Shown piece after piece: positions 18,681 to 28,672 of a stretch of DNA of 64,000 bases. The notes below the pieces were generated by a model. It was not told where the DNA came from, made no database searches, and saw only the letters and a program-made list of their open reading frames with translations. How positions within the stretch are numbered: the stretch's first letter is position 1; each line of letters starts with the position of its first letter. Both the position numbers and the translations under genes were made by a program. The stretch comes from Yersinia enterocolitica subsp. enterocolitica (GTDB lineage Bacteria; Pseudomonadota; Gammaproteobacteria; Enterobacterales; Enterobacteriaceae), in contig NZ_LR590469.1 in assembly GCF_901472495.1 (NCBI RefSeq), positions 3,534,001 through 3,598,000 of the forward strand. Direction: 5' to 3'.

Positions 18681-19939
18681 GTTTTGAAACTATTTCTGTT
18701 ATCGGTCTTGGGTATATTGGCCTGCCAACTGCTGCTGCTTTTGCGTCGCGCAAGAAGAAAGTGATTGGTGTGGACGTCAACGCCCATGCAGTTGAAACCA
18801 TTAATCGCGGTGCTATCCATATCGTGGAGCCGGATTTAGATAAAGTGGTGAAGATTGCTGTCGAAGGCGGTTACCTGCGAGCCGTAACCAAACCACTGGC
18901 AGCTGATGCGTTTCTTATTGCCGTACCGACACCGTTTAAAGGCGATCATGAACCGGATATGGTTTATGTCGAATCAGCCGCTAAATCTATCGCTCCGGTG
19001 CTGAAAAAAGGTGACTTAGTTATTCTTGAATCCACCTCTCCGGTCGGCGCGACTGAGCAAATGGCACAATGGCTGGCTGAAGCTCGCCCTGATTTAAGCT
19101 TCCCACAGAATGTCGGTGAAGAGGCTGATATTAACATTGCTTATTGCCCTGAGCGCGTATTGCCAGGTCAGGTGATGGTAGAACTGATTCAAAATGACCG
19201 CGTTATTGGCGGTATGACACCGAAGTGTTCTGCCCGCGCTAGTGAATTGTACAAAATCTTCCTGGAAGGCGAATGTGTGGTGACTAATTCCCGCACCGCA
19301 GAAATGTGCAAGCTGACCGAGAATAGCTTCCGTGACGTTAACATTGCCTTTGCCAACGAGCTGTCGCTGATTTGTGATGAGCAGGGAATCAATGTATGGG
19401 AGCTGATTCGCCTGGCTAACCGTCATCCACGCGTTAATATCTTGCAGCCTGGCCCTGGTGTCGGCGGCCACTGTATCGCAGTTGACCCTTGGTTTATCGT
19501 TTCGCAAAATCCACAACTGGCCCGCCTGATTCACACCGCTCGTTTGGTGAATGATGGTAAACCGCTGTGGGTTGTTGATCGTGTTAAAGCGGCAGTTGCT
19601 GATTGTTTGGCAGCCACTGATAAACGTGCTTCTGAAGTGAAAATTGCCTGTTTCGGCCTGGCATTTAAGCCCAATATCGATGACCTGCGTGAAAGCCCGG
19701 CGGTTGAAATCGCCCATCTGATCGCACAATGGCACACCGGTGAAACGCTGGTAGTTGAGCCGAATGTTGAGCAATTACCGAAATCGCTGGTGGGCCACGT
19801 AACCTTGAAAGACACCGCAACTGCCTTGCAGCAAGCGGATGTGCTGGTGATGCTGGTAGACCACAGCCAATTCAAAGCAATCAAACCTGAAGATGTGAAG
19901 CAATCCTGGATTGTTGACACTAAAGGAGTATGGCGTTGA
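18677..19939 (+). CDS. wecC: UDP-N-acetyl-D-mannosamine dehydrogenase
   Basis: 420 residues. The N-terminal NAD-binding domain has GLGYIGLPTAAAFA; the central domain and C-terminal UDP-binding domain follow. Catalytic Cys266 lies in GVGGHCIAVDP. It performs the two-step NAD-dependent oxidation of UDP-ManNAc to UDP-ManNAcA, donor of the second ECA sugar. It is coupled to wecB by a 4-bp overlap; its last codons contain the ribosome binding site of rffG. Confidence 0.97.
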   Translation: MSFETISVIGLGYIGLPTAAAFASRKKKVIGVDVNAHAVETINRGAIHIVEPDLDKVVKIAVEGGYLRAVTKPLAADAFLIAVPTPFKGDHEPDMVYVESAAKSIAPVLKKGDLVILESTSPVGATEQMAQWLAEARPDLSFPQNVGEEADINIAYCPERVLPGQVMVELIQNDRVIGGMTPKCSARASELYKIFLEGECVVTNSRTAEMCKLTENSFRDVNIAFANELSLICDEQGINVWELIRLANRHPRVNILQPGPGVGGHCIAVDPWFIVSQNPQLARLIHTARLVNDGKPLWVVDRVKAAVADCLAATDKRASEVKIACFGLAFKPNIDDLRESPAVEIAHLIAQWHTGETLVVEPNVEQLPKSLVGHVTLKDTATALQQADVLVMLVDHSQFKAIKPEDVKQSWIVDTKGVWR

Positions 19940-21003
19940 GACGTATTCTGGTCACCGGCGGAGCCGGTTTTATCGGCTCCGCAGTGGTAAGACATATTAT
20001 CGATGGCACCTCAGATAGCGTGGTGGTGGTGGATAAACTCACCTATGCTGGCAATTTGGAGTCATTGGCGGTTGTCGCTCACAGTGAGCGCTACGCTTTT
20101 GAACAGGTTGATATCTGCGATCGTGCTGAGTTGGATCGTGTTTTTGCGCAATATCAGCCAGATGTAGTAATGCATCTGGCAGCAGAAAGTCATGTTGACC
20201 GCTCTATAGATGGCCCAGCGGCTTTTATCGAGACCAATGTCTTAGGCACTTACCAGATGTTAGAGGCGGCGCGTCATTACTGGCAACCGCTGGATGCTGA
20301 GAAAAAATTGGCGTTTCGCTTCCATCATATCTCAACTGATGAAGTGTATGGCGACCTGCACGGAACCGATGATTTATTCACCGAAACAACACCTTATGCG
20401 CCAAGTAGCCCATATTCAGCATCCAAGGCATCCAGCGACCATTTAGTTCGTGCCTGGTTGCGGACCTACGGTTTACCGACTTTGGTGACCAATTGTTCTA
20501 ATAACTACGGCCCGTATCATTTCCCTGAGAAATTGATCCCGCTGGTTATTTTGAATGCGCTGGCGGGCAAACCGCTGCCAGTCTATGGCAATGGTGCGCA
20601 GGTTCGCGATTGGCTATTTGTTGAAGATCACGCCCGCGCCTTGTACCAAGTGGTTACCGAAGGTGTGGTGGGCGAAACCTACAATATTGGCGGCCATAAC
20701 GAGCGCAAGAATATTGAAGTGGTGGAAACCATCTGCGCGTTATTGGATGAATTAGTTCCGGAAAAACCGGCAGGCATTGCTCACTACCGTGACTTGATTA
20801 CCTTTGTCAAAGACCGGCCAGGCCATGATATGCGTTATGCCATTGATGCCAGCAAAATTGAGCGAGAGCTGGGCTGGCGGCCACAGGAAACCTTCGAAAG
20901 TGGCATCCGCAAGACTGTATTATGGTATTTGAATAATAAATCTTGGTGGCAGCGTGTTCAGGATGGTTCTTACGCCGGTGAGCGTTTGGGCTCGGGTGAT
21001 TGA
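19936..21003 (+). CDS. rffG: dTDP-glucose 4,6-dehydratase (ECA)
   Basis: 355 residues if started at the TTG at 19936 (MRRILVTGGAGF), which overlaps the wecC end by 4 bp and sits 7 bp after AAGGAG. An ATG at 19930 is in frame but lies only 1 bp from the same ribosome binding site, and would add three residues lacking in E. coli RffG. This is an extended short-chain dehydrogenase: GGAGFIGSA binds NAD, STDEVYGDL holds the Thr-Asp-Glu triad, and PYSASKASSDH holds the catalytic Tyr and Lys. It makes dTDP-4-keto-6-deoxyglucose for Fuc4NAc. Confidence 0.95.
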   Translation: MRRILVTGGAGFIGSAVVRHIIDGTSDSVVVVDKLTYAGNLESLAVVAHSERYAFEQVDICDRAELDRVFAQYQPDVVMHLAAESHVDRSIDGPAAFIETNVLGTYQMLEAARHYWQPLDAEKKLAFRFHHISTDEVYGDLHGTDDLFTETTPYAPSSPYSASKASSDHLVRAWLRTYGLPTLVTNCSNNYGPYHFPEKLIPLVILNALAGKPLPVYGNGAQVRDWLFVEDHARALYQVVTEGVVGETYNIGGHNERKNIEVVETICALLDELVPEKPAGIAHYRDLITFVKDRPGHDMRYAIDASKIERELGWRPQETFESGIRKTVLWYLNNKSWWQRVQDGSYAGERLGSGD

Positions 21004-21093
21004 CGATAGGTTCGAAGTTTATTAATCATTGGGATGGCATCATTCAATATTTTGCATGATGTTTTCAAGACATTGTATGTCTTAGGAGATCGA

Positions 21094-21975
21094 ATGAAAG
21101 GCATAATTCTGGCAGGTGGCTCCGGTACGAGGCTGCACCCCATCACCCGTGGCGTCTCTAAGCAACTGCTTCCCGTGTATGATAAACCGATGATTTACTA
21201 TCCGCTGTCAGTGCTGATGCTGGCCGGAATCCGTGACATTCTGATTATCTCTACTCCTGAAGATTTGCCGTCTTTCCAGCGCTTGCTGGGCAATGGTGAT
21301 GAGTTTGGTATCAATCTGAGCTATGCCGCACAACCAAGCCCAGATGGGCTGGCACAAGCATTTATTATCGGTGAAGAATTTATCGGCAATGAACCTTGCT
21401 GCTTGGTGTTGGGCGATAATATCTACTTTGGTCAAGGCTTTAGCCCAAAATTGAAAACCGTCGCAGCGCGTGAGCATGGTGCGACTGTCTTCGGCTATCA
21501 AGTCATGGACCCTGAGCGTTTTGGCGTAGTGGAGTTTGATGACGATTTCCGTGCGCTATCTATCGAAGAAAAACCGACTCAGCCAAAGTCTAATTGGGCA
21601 GTCACAGGTCTTTATTTTTATGATAACCAAGTGGTTGATTTTGCTAAAAAAGTAAAACCATCTTCCCGTGGTGAGCTGGAAATAACCAGCATCAATCAGA
21701 TGTATTTGGATCGCGGTGAACTGACGGTTGAATTATTGGGCCGCGGTTTTGCCTGGCTGGATACCGGCACCCATGACAGCTTGATTGAAGCCAGTACTTT
21801 TGTGCAAACCGTTGAAAAACGGCAAGGTTTCAAAATTGCCTGCTTGGAGGAAATCTCCTGGCGCAATGGCTGGTTAGACGACGACGGTGTAAGACGCGCG
21901 GCCACGGCTTTAGCGAAAACCGGTTATGGCAAATATCTGTTGGACTTGCTCCATGCCCGTCCACGCCAGTATTGA
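21094..21975 (+). CDS. rffH: Glucose-1-phosphate thymidylyltransferase (ECA)
   Basis: 293 residues from the ATG at 21094, preceded by TTAGGAGATCGA; the upstream in-frame ATG at 21034 has no such site. The nucleotidyltransferase signature MKGIILAGGSGTRLHPIT is at the N-terminus, with KPMIYYPLSVLM and LGDNIYFGQGF following. It makes dTDP-glucose from dTTP and glucose-1-phosphate, the step before RffG. The 90-bp gap after rffG is the largest inside this part of the operon. The 3' end overlaps wecD by 23 bp. Confidence 0.96.
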   Translation: MKGIILAGGSGTRLHPITRGVSKQLLPVYDKPMIYYPLSVLMLAGIRDILIISTPEDLPSFQRLLGNGDEFGINLSYAAQPSPDGLAQAFIIGEEFIGNEPCCLVLGDNIYFGQGFSPKLKTVAAREHGATVFGYQVMDPERFGVVEFDDDFRALSIEEKPTQPKSNWAVTGLYFYDNQVVDFAKKVKPSSRGELEITSINQMYLDRGELTVELLGRGFAWLDTGTHDSLIEASTFVQTVEKRQGFKIACLEEISWRNGWLDDDGVRRAATALAKTGYGKYLLDLLHARPRQY

Positions 21976-22690
21976 GTCGCTGGACTGGGAAAGTGAATTT
22001 TTCCAGCGCCAAAGTGCAAAACTTAACTTCTCCGACTCAGCCCCGCAACTTAACCCGGCTGAGTTGGATGCTTTTACCCTGACCCAAGCCAAAGTACCTA
22101 CCCATCGCCTTGACCTCATTGACTCCCTCGGCCAGCTTGGTTTCAAGTTAGTTGAAGGTGAAGTTGATCTGGTGCTGTTAGTTGAGGAAAAAGATAGGGT
22201 TGGCACGGAAAATGCTTCATCTGCGATAGATACTGGAACTTATCAACAGCGGCTGGCAACAACCGCCGATATCCCGCTATTGCGCAGTGTTGCAGCCCAA
22301 GCTTTTGCATTGAGCCGTTTTCGCGCTCCTTGGTATGACCCACAGGATAGCGGGCGATTTTATGCATTATGGGCTGAAAAGGCCGTACTTGGCACTTTTG
22401 ACCATCAATGTTTGTTGGTGATGGATACATTTGGTCAGCCTGCGGGTTTTGTGACATTACGCGATTTGCAAGATGGCAGTGCGCGTATTGGCCTGTTAGC
22501 GGTATTTCCAGATGCGCAGGGTAAAGGTATAGGTTCATTATTAATGTCGGCGGCAAAGCAGTGGTGCCAGAGCCATGGGTTACACCGGTTACGGGTAGCC
22601 ACACAAATGAGTAATGTTGCTGCTTTACGTCTTTATATTCGCAGTGGTGCCTCGATTGAGAGCACCGCGTATTGGTTATGCAGGGGATGA
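21953..22690 (+). CDS. wecD: dTDP-4-amino-4,6-dideoxy-D-galactose acetyltransferase
   Basis: 245 residues from the ATG at 21953 (MPVHASIESLDWES), inside the rffH 3' end. This start lines up with E. coli WecD (MPVRASIE). The C-terminal GNAT domain has LLAVFPDAQGKGIGSLL as the acetyl-CoA motif A and NVAALRLYIRSG as motif B. It acetylates dTDP-4-amino-fucose to dTDP-Fuc4NAc in the cytoplasm. One base separates it from wecE. Confidence 0.95.
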   Translation: MPVHASIESLDWESEFFQRQSAKLNFSDSAPQLNPAELDAFTLTQAKVPTHRLDLIDSLGQLGFKLVEGEVDLVLLVEEKDRVGTENASSAIDTGTYQQRLATTADIPLLRSVAAQAFALSRFRAPWYDPQDSGRFYALWAEKAVLGTFDHQCLLVMDTFGQPAGFVTLRDLQDGSARIGLLAVFPDAQGKGIGSLLMSAAKQWCQSHGLHRLRVATQMSNVAALRLYIRSGASIESTAYWLCRG

Positions 22691-22691
22691 A

Positions 22692-23822
22692 ATGATTCCA
22701 TTTAACGCTCCACCGGTAGTCGGCACTGAACTGGGCTATATGCAGGCAGCAATCACCAGCGGCAAATTATGTGGTGATGGTGGCTTTACCCGTCGCTGCC
22801 AGCAGTGGATGGAGAAACGCTTTGATTGCCCGAAAGTCTTGCTAACGCCTTCTTGTACCGCCTCACTGGAAATGGCTGCGTTGCTGCTGGATATCAAACC
22901 CGGCGATGAAGTTATCATGCCAAGTTTCACTTTCGTGTCTACCGCCAATGCCTTTGTGCTGCGCGGCGCGAAGATGGTGTTTGTCGATATTCGTCCAGAT
23001 ACCATGAATATCGATGAAACTAAGATTGAAGCCGCCATCACCGACAAAACCAAGGTTATCGTGCCGGTTCATTATGCAGGCGTAGCTTGTGAGATGGACA
23101 CCATCATGGCACTGGCAAAAAAACATAATTTATTTGTGGTAGAAGATGCCGCACAGGGCGTGATGTCGACTTACAAAGGCAAAGCTCTGGGCACAATCGG
23201 CCATATTGGTTGCTTTAGCTTCCATGAAACCAAAAACTACACCGCGGGTGGTGAAGGTGGTGCGACGCTTATCAATGACCCGTCACTGATTGATCGTGCA
23301 GAAATTATCCGCGAGAAAGGCACTAACCGCAGCCAGTTCTTCCGTGGTCAGGTCGACAAATATACCTGGCGTGATATTGGTTCCAGCTATTTGATGTCTG
23401 ACTTACAAGCCGCCTATCTATGGGGTCAGTTGGAAGCAGCAGATCAAATCAACCAACGTCGTCTGGCACTGTGGCACACTTACTATGATGCTTTCAAACC
23501 ATTAGCTGATGCCGGGCGCATTGATTTGCCGGTTATTCCTGGCAATCTGGCACAAAATGCGCACATGTTTTATATCAAACTGCGTGATATCGAAGATCGC
23601 TCTAAATTTATCAGCTTCCTAAAAGAAGCTGAGATCATGGCGGTCTTCCACTACATTCCATTGCATGCCTGCCCGGCAGGTGAAGAGTTTGGTCGTATGG
23701 ACGGTGAAGACCGCTTCACCACCAAAGAAAGTGAACGCCTGGTGCGCTTGCCTATCTTCTATAACCTGACTGATGTGAATCAGAGCACGGTCATTAATAC
23801 TGTTCTGAGTTTCTTCGCCTGA
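22692..23822 (+). CDS. wecE: dTDP-4-amino-4,6-dideoxygalactose transaminase
   Basis: 376 residues from the ATG at 22692 (MIPFNAPPVVGTEL), as in E. coli; the longer frame upstream overlaps wecD without support. It is a PLP-dependent sugar aminotransferase of the DegT family, with the cofactor Lys at residue 181 in FHETKNYTAGGEGG. It converts dTDP-4-keto-6-deoxyglucose to dTDP-4-amino-fucose using glutamate. It is tightly packed between wecD (1-bp gap) and wzxE (1-bp gap). Confidence 0.97.
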   Translation: MIPFNAPPVVGTELGYMQAAITSGKLCGDGGFTRRCQQWMEKRFDCPKVLLTPSCTASLEMAALLLDIKPGDEVIMPSFTFVSTANAFVLRGAKMVFVDIRPDTMNIDETKIEAAITDKTKVIVPVHYAGVACEMDTIMALAKKHNLFVVEDAAQGVMSTYKGKALGTIGHIGCFSFHETKNYTAGGEGGATLINDPSLIDRAEIIREKGTNRSQFFRGQVDKYTWRDIGSSYLMSDLQAAYLWGQLEAADQINQRRLALWHTYYDAFKPLADAGRIDLPVIPGNLAQNAHMFYIKLRDIEDRSKFISFLKEAEIMAVFHYIPLHACPAGEEFGRMDGEDRFTTKESERLVRLPIFYNLTDVNQSTVINTVLSFFA

Positions 23823-23823
23823 T

Positions 23824-25080
23824 ATGTCTCTGGCAAAAGCATCGATTTGGACTGCTGGCTCTACGCTGATTAAGATCGGCGTAGGGTTGTTAGTGGTTAA
23901 ACTGCTGGCGGTGACCTTTGGCCCTAGCGGTGTTGGGCAGGCGGGTAACTTCCGCCAGCTAATTACGGTATTAGGCGTGTTGTCTGGCGCGGGTATCTTT
24001 AACGGCATTACTAAATATGTTGCTGAATACCATCAGCAACCTGAACGTTTGCGAGCCGTGCTGGGGACTTCATCGGCGATTGTGCTGGGTTTCTCAACCC
24101 TGCTGGCACTGATCTTCCTGCTGGCGGCCAAGCCGGTCAGCATCGCATTATTTGGCCATGCTGATTATCAGAATGTGGTGCGGGCGGTGGCGTTTATCCA
24201 AATGGGGATTGCTTACGCCAATCTGTTCCTGGCTATTCTCAAAGGTTATCGCGATGCGATGGGGAATGCGCTGGCGGTGATTGGTGGCAGCCTGATTGGT
24301 GTGGTTGCGTACTATATTTGTTTCCGCATAGGGGGTTATCCCGGCGCGCTGGTGGGTCTGGCATTAGTTCCTGCGCTGGTGGTTATCCCTGCGGCAGCGA
24401 TGTTAATTCGGCGCAAAACTATTCCGTTAAGCTATCTTAAACTAAGCTGGGACAAAGCATTAGCGAGCCATTTGGGTAAATTTACCATCATGGCGTTGAT
24501 TACCTCAGTGACCTTACCGGTTGCATATGTGATGATGCGTAACTTGCTGGCTGACCGCTATGGTTGGGATGCTGTCGGGATTTGGCAAGGGGTAAGCAGT
24601 ATTTCAGATGCTTATCTACAATTTATCACAGCGTCATTTACGGTTTATTTACTGCCGACACTCTCAAGGCTCAAAGCCAAAGCAGATATTTCGCGTGAAA
24701 TTCTGCGTTCCCTGAAGTTTGTGTTACCGGCAGTCGCGACCGCCAGTTTGATAGTCTGGTTATTACGGGATTTTGCTATCTGGCTGCTCTTTTCTCACCA
24801 ATTTACGGCAATGCGCGACTTGTTCGCCTGGCAGTTGGTCGGTGATGTATTGAAGGTCGGTTCTTACGTATTTGGCTACCTGGTGATTGCCAAAGCTTCT
24901 TTACGCTTTTACATTTTGACGGAAGTCAGCCAGTTCTTACTGTTGACCGGGTTTGCCCATTGGTTAATCCCAATGAATGGCTCTTTGGGCGCGGCACAGG
25001 CTTATATGGCGACTTATATCGTCTATTTTGCGCTCTGTAGCTGCGTGTTCCTTATGTATCGTAGACATTCATCACCGTAA
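23824..25080 (+). CDS. wzxE: ECA lipid III flippase
   Basis: 418 residues with about 12 hydrophobic helices, a member of the MOP flippase superfamily. The N-terminal MSLAKASIWTAGSTLIKI and the GPSGVGQAGNFRQLIT loop match the WzxE family. It moves the undecaprenyl-linked trisaccharide from the cytoplasmic to the periplasmic face of the inner membrane. It sits directly after wecE, 22 bp before wecF. Confidence 0.95.
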   Translation: MSLAKASIWTAGSTLIKIGVGLLVVKLLAVTFGPSGVGQAGNFRQLITVLGVLSGAGIFNGITKYVAEYHQQPERLRAVLGTSSAIVLGFSTLLALIFLLAAKPVSIALFGHADYQNVVRAVAFIQMGIAYANLFLAILKGYRDAMGNALAVIGGSLIGVVAYYICFRIGGYPGALVGLALVPALVVIPAAAMLIRRKTIPLSYLKLSWDKALASHLGKFTIMALITSVTLPVAYVMMRNLLADRYGWDAVGIWQGVSSISDAYLQFITASFTVYLLPTLSRLKAKADISREILRSLKFVLPAVATASLIVWLLRDFAIWLLFSHQFTAMRDLFAWQLVGDVLKVGSYVFGYLVIAKASLRFYILTEVSQFLLLTGFAHWLIPMNGSLGAAQAYMATYIVYFALCSCVFLMYRRHSSP

Positions 25081-25102
25081 ACACTCTTTACAGTAGAAAA
25101 AA

Positions 25103-26188
25103 ATGACAACCCTGATTCATGTACTGGGATCTGACATCCCGCACCATAATCTGACTGTATTGCGCTTCTTTAATGATGTGCTGACCACTCGTGTGCCCGC
25201 CGAGCAGGCTCGGCATTTTATGGTGGCGGCAAAAGAGACGGCCCCTTTCTCATCATTCCCGCAATTGGATATTGAGACGCACAGCAACAAGAAAACTCTG
25301 GCTGAGGCGGTGATTGCCCGCGCGCAAGCTTCCCGCGATACGCGCTTTTTCTGGCATGGGCAGTTTAATGCCACTTTGTGGCTGGCATTGCTGAGTGGAA
25401 AAATCAAACCGCGCCAGGTTTATTGGCATATTTGGGGCGCGGATCTGTATGAAGATGCCAAAAGCTTGAAATTCCGTCTATTTTACCTGTTGCGCCGCAT
25501 TGCACAGGGGCGGGTAGGGCATGTTTTTGCGACGCGCGGTGATTTAATTTATTTCCAACAGCGTCACCCGCGTGTGCCAGCGTCACTGCTCTATTTCCCG
25601 ACCCGCATGGACCCGGCGTTAACCGGTATTAACATTGATAAACCCCTGGCGGGGCCAATGACCATTCTGGTGGGGAATTCGGGTGATAGCACTAACCGCC
25701 ATATTGAGGCGCTGAAGGCCATTCATCAGCAATTTGGCCCTGATGCCCGGGTTATTCTGCCAATGGGGTATCCGGCTAATAATGAGCTGTATATTGAGCA
25801 GGTTAGGCAGGCGGGTCTGGCACTGTTTGCGGCGGATAATCTGCGCATTTTGACCGAGCAGATCCCATTTGATGATTATCTGAATATCCTGCGTGAATGT
25901 GATTTAGGCTATTTTATTTTTAATCGCCAGCAAGGTATTGGCACTCTGTGTTTGCTAACCCAGTTTGGCGTGCCTTTTGTGTTGAGCCGCAAAAATCCAT
26001 TCTGGCAAGATTTGGCTGAGCAGCACATACCGGTGCTTTTCTATGGCGATTCATTGGATGAGCCGCTGATTCGCGAGGCGCAGCGCCAGTTAGCGGGGCT
26101 GGATAAGCACGCGATCGCCTTCTTTAATCCTAATTATATTGAAGGTTGGCAACAGGCGCTGGCGCTTGCCGCAGGAGAACATCCATGA
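25103..26188 (+). CDS. wecF: TDP-Fuc4NAc:lipid II Fuc4NAc transferase
   Basis: 361 residues, glycosyltransferase family 56. The N-terminus MTTLIHVLGSDIPHHN and the HIWGADLYED segment are characteristic. It adds the third sugar (Fuc4NAc) to lipid II to give ECA lipid III on the cytoplasmic side. Its end overlaps wzyE by 4 bp, so the two are translationally coupled. Confidence 0.95.
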   Translation: MTTLIHVLGSDIPHHNLTVLRFFNDVLTTRVPAEQARHFMVAAKETAPFSSFPQLDIETHSNKKTLAEAVIARAQASRDTRFFWHGQFNATLWLALLSGKIKPRQVYWHIWGADLYEDAKSLKFRLFYLLRRIAQGRVGHVFATRGDLIYFQQRHPRVPASLLYFPTRMDPALTGINIDKPLAGPMTILVGNSGDSTNRHIEALKAIHQQFGPDARVILPMGYPANNELYIEQVRQAGLALFAADNLRILTEQIPFDDYLNILRECDLGYFIFNRQQGIGTLCLLTQFGVPFVLSRKNPFWQDLAEQHIPVLFYGDSLDEPLIREAQRQLAGLDKHAIAFFNPNYIEGWQQALALAAGEHP

Positions 26189-27561
26189 CGCTGGGGCAAT
26201 TTGGCGGTCTTTTCAGCGTCTATCTGCTAGCCGTTATTTTTATCCTGACATTGACGTATCAGGAGTTTCGGCGGGTGCGCTTTAACTTCAACGTCCTGTT
26301 TTCAATGCTCTATTTGCTGACATTCTATTTTGGCTTCCCGCTGACGTGTATGTTGGTATTCCAGTTTGGTGTGGCGGTAGTGCCAGTTGAGTATTTATTG
26401 TATGCCATGCTGTCCGCTACGGCATTTTATGGCATTTACTATGTGAGCTATAAAACACGCCTGCACAAGCCGCGCAGCCAGCCACGGGCACCGATATTCA
26501 CCATGAATCGGGTAGAAACCAACCTCACCTGGATACTGCTGGCACTGGTGGCGATTGGCACGGTCGGCATCTTCTTTATGCAGAATGGTTTCCTGCTATT
26601 TAAGCTAGATTCTTACAGTAAAATCTTCTCCAGCGATGTCTCCGGTGTGGCATTGAAGCGCTTTTTCTACTTCTTTATCCCGGCGATGTTGGTGGTTTAT
26701 TTCCTCAAGCAGGATATGCGCGCCTGGTTTTTCTTCCTGGTAAGCACCGTGGCATTTGGCATCCTGACCTATGTGATTGTCGGCGGCACCCGCGCGAATA
26801 TCATTATTGCATTCTCATTATTCCTGTTTATCGGTATTGTTCGCGGCTGGATAACGCTGTGGATGCTGGCAGCGGCTGGCGTCTTTGGCATTGTCGGCAT
26901 GTTCTGGTTGGCCCTGAAGCGCTACGGTTTAGATGTGAACGGCGCAGAGGCGTTTTATACTTTCCTTTATCTGACGCGCGATACTTTCTCGCCGTGGGAA
27001 AATCTTGGGTTGTTACTCCAGAATTACGACAAAATAGATTTTCAAGGATTGGCACCGATTATCCGTGATTTTTATGTGTTTATTCCGAGTTCCCTGTGGC
27101 CAGCGCGCCCTGATTTGGTGTTGAATACCGCCAATTACTTTACCTGGGATGTGCTCGATAACCACTCAGGGCTGGCAATCTCCCCAACGTTGATAGGCTC
27201 CTTGGTGGTGATGGGGGGGGTGCTGTTTATCCCGCTGGGTGCCATTGTGGTGGGATTAATCATTAAATGGTTCGACTGGTTGTATGAACAAGGTAAGGCC
27301 GAGAAGAATCGCTACAAAGCCGCCATTCTGCAAAGCTTCTGTTTTGGCGCGGTGTTTAACATCATCGTGTTAGCGCGGGAAGGGTTAGATTCCTTTGTCT
27401 CACGAGTGGTATTTTTCTGTGTGATTTTTGGTGCCTGTTTGATACTGGCGAAATTGTTGTATTGGTTGTTCGATACGGCGGGTTTAATCAAGCAACGGGT
27501 GCAGCACCATATTGGTAAGCCGAAGCCGTTATCCGTACCGCACGAGAGCAGCCAACTGTAA
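26185..27561 (+). CDS. wzyE: ECA polymerase
   Basis: 458 residues from the ATG at 26185 (MTLGQFGGLFSVYLL); GCAGGAG precedes it and the ATGA overlap with wecF supports it. About 11 membrane helices with a large periplasmic loop (WENLGLLLQNYDKIDFQGLA region). It polymerises ECA repeats on the periplasmic side by block transfer, with WzzE controlling length. wecG follows 8 bp later. Confidence 0.95.
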   Translation: MTLGQFGGLFSVYLLAVIFILTLTYQEFRRVRFNFNVLFSMLYLLTFYFGFPLTCMLVFQFGVAVVPVEYLLYAMLSATAFYGIYYVSYKTRLHKPRSQPRAPIFTMNRVETNLTWILLALVAIGTVGIFFMQNGFLLFKLDSYSKIFSSDVSGVALKRFFYFFIPAMLVVYFLKQDMRAWFFFLVSTVAFGILTYVIVGGTRANIIIAFSLFLFIGIVRGWITLWMLAAAGVFGIVGMFWLALKRYGLDVNGAEAFYTFLYLTRDTFSPWENLGLLLQNYDKIDFQGLAPIIRDFYVFIPSSLWPARPDLVLNTANYFTWDVLDNHSGLAISPTLIGSLVVMGGVLFIPLGAIVVGLIIKWFDWLYEQGKAEKNRYKAAILQSFCFGAVFNIIVLAREGLDSFVSRVVFFCVIFGACLILAKLLYWLFDTAGLIKQRVQHHIGKPKPLSVPHESSQL

Positions 27562-27569
27562 GGATTATG

Positions 27570-28328
27570 ATGGAACAGAATACTGAGATTCCAAAATCTA
27601 TTGATATTCCCAAATATAGTGTCCGTGGCTTCGACATCTGGGGTTTTCGAGACATGGAGCAGACGCTGGATCATTTGCTGAGCAGTGGCCCGGTGAAAAC
27701 GGGCACGTTGGTAGCAATGAATGCAGAGAAACTGCTAAAAGCGGAAGATGATGCGGCATTACGTCAGTTGATCACTGAGGCTGAGTATCTTTACGCTGAT
27801 GGTATCAGTATGGTGCGCGCTATCCGCCGTAAATATCCACAGGCGAAATTGTCACGAGTGGCAGGGGCTGACTTGTGGGAAGCACTGATGCAGCGCGCGG
27901 GTCAGCAAGGGATACCGGTGTTTTTAGTCGGTGGCAAACCTGACGTGTTGGCAGAAACTGAAGCTAAATTACGGGCGCAATGGAATGTGAATCTGGTCGG
28001 GAGTCAGGACGGCTATTTCACACCAGAACAACGCGAAGCGCTGTTTGCACGGATTGCTGCCAGTGGCGCGGCAATTGTCACTGTTGCCATGGGGTCGCCT
28101 AAACAGGAAATGTTTATGCGTGATTGTCGTAAAGTCTACCCTGACGCGCTCTATATGGGGGTTGGCGGGACTTACGACGTCTTTACCGGCCATGTTAAAC
28201 GTGCGCCTAAGATATGGCAGAACATGGGGTTGGAGTGGCTCTATCGCCTTCTGGCTCAACCCAGCCGTATTCGCCGCCAATTCAAATTGCTGAAATTTGT
28301 TGGTTATTATTATAGCGGTCGCTTGTAA
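27570..28328 (+). CDS. wecG: UDP-ManNAcA:lipid I ManNAcA transferase
   Basis: 252 residues from the second of two adjacent ATGs (27570), which has better spacing to AGGA than the ATG at 27567. Glycosyltransferase family 26: YADGISMVRA, VFLVGGKPDV, and the signature VAMGSPKQEMFM. It adds ManNAcA to GlcNAc-PP-undecaprenol (lipid I to lipid II), the second step of ECA assembly. It is the last gene of the operon. Confidence 0.95.
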   Translation: MEQNTEIPKSIDIPKYSVRGFDIWGFRDMEQTLDHLLSSGPVKTGTLVAMNAEKLLKAEDDAALRQLITEAEYLYADGISMVRAIRRKYPQAKLSRVAGADLWEALMQRAGQQGIPVFLVGGKPDVLAETEAKLRAQWNVNLVGSQDGYFTPEQREALFARIAASGAAIVTVAMGSPKQEMFMRDCRKVYPDALYMGVGGTYDVFTGHVKRAPKIWQNMGLEWLYRLLAQPSRIRRQFKLLKFVGYYYSGRL

Positions 28329-28672
28329 TAACCTTCCTAGGATCGGGGTCGATAAGGCCCTGATGCTATGAAACCTTTCCTATCCATTCCCCTGATTAAT
28401 ATCCCCCTCTCTTAATTCCATTTTGGAATCAATTTAATAATATTTATTCCATAAAGTTTTAGTTTCTTGTTTGCTTATCTGACTCAGATACGGAACGATA
28501 CCGGCCGGTTACGGTTCTGTGGTGAGCGCCGCGTTTTTCTATGGGCCGTTTTCCTATTCTTTAATCTGTATTAATAATTAAGCTAAATATTTCATTTGGT
28601 CGTTAATCTTATATTGAATAACAACAACCGGGACATCCGGAGCAGACACACCAGTCGGTTTATAGAGGATAT
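28329..28672. promoter_or_regulatory. wecG-yifK intergenic region with a perfect 15-bp palindrome
   Basis: 344 bp with no gene. ATTCCATTTTGGAAT (28415-28429) is a perfect 6-3-6 inverted repeat in an AT-rich run, and a related half site TTATTCCATAAAG follows within 30 bp; it may be an operator for an unknown regulator of yifK. CCGGGACATCCGG (28629-28641) is a short hairpin in the yifK leader. No terminator with a U-tract was found for the wec operon. Confidence 0.4.
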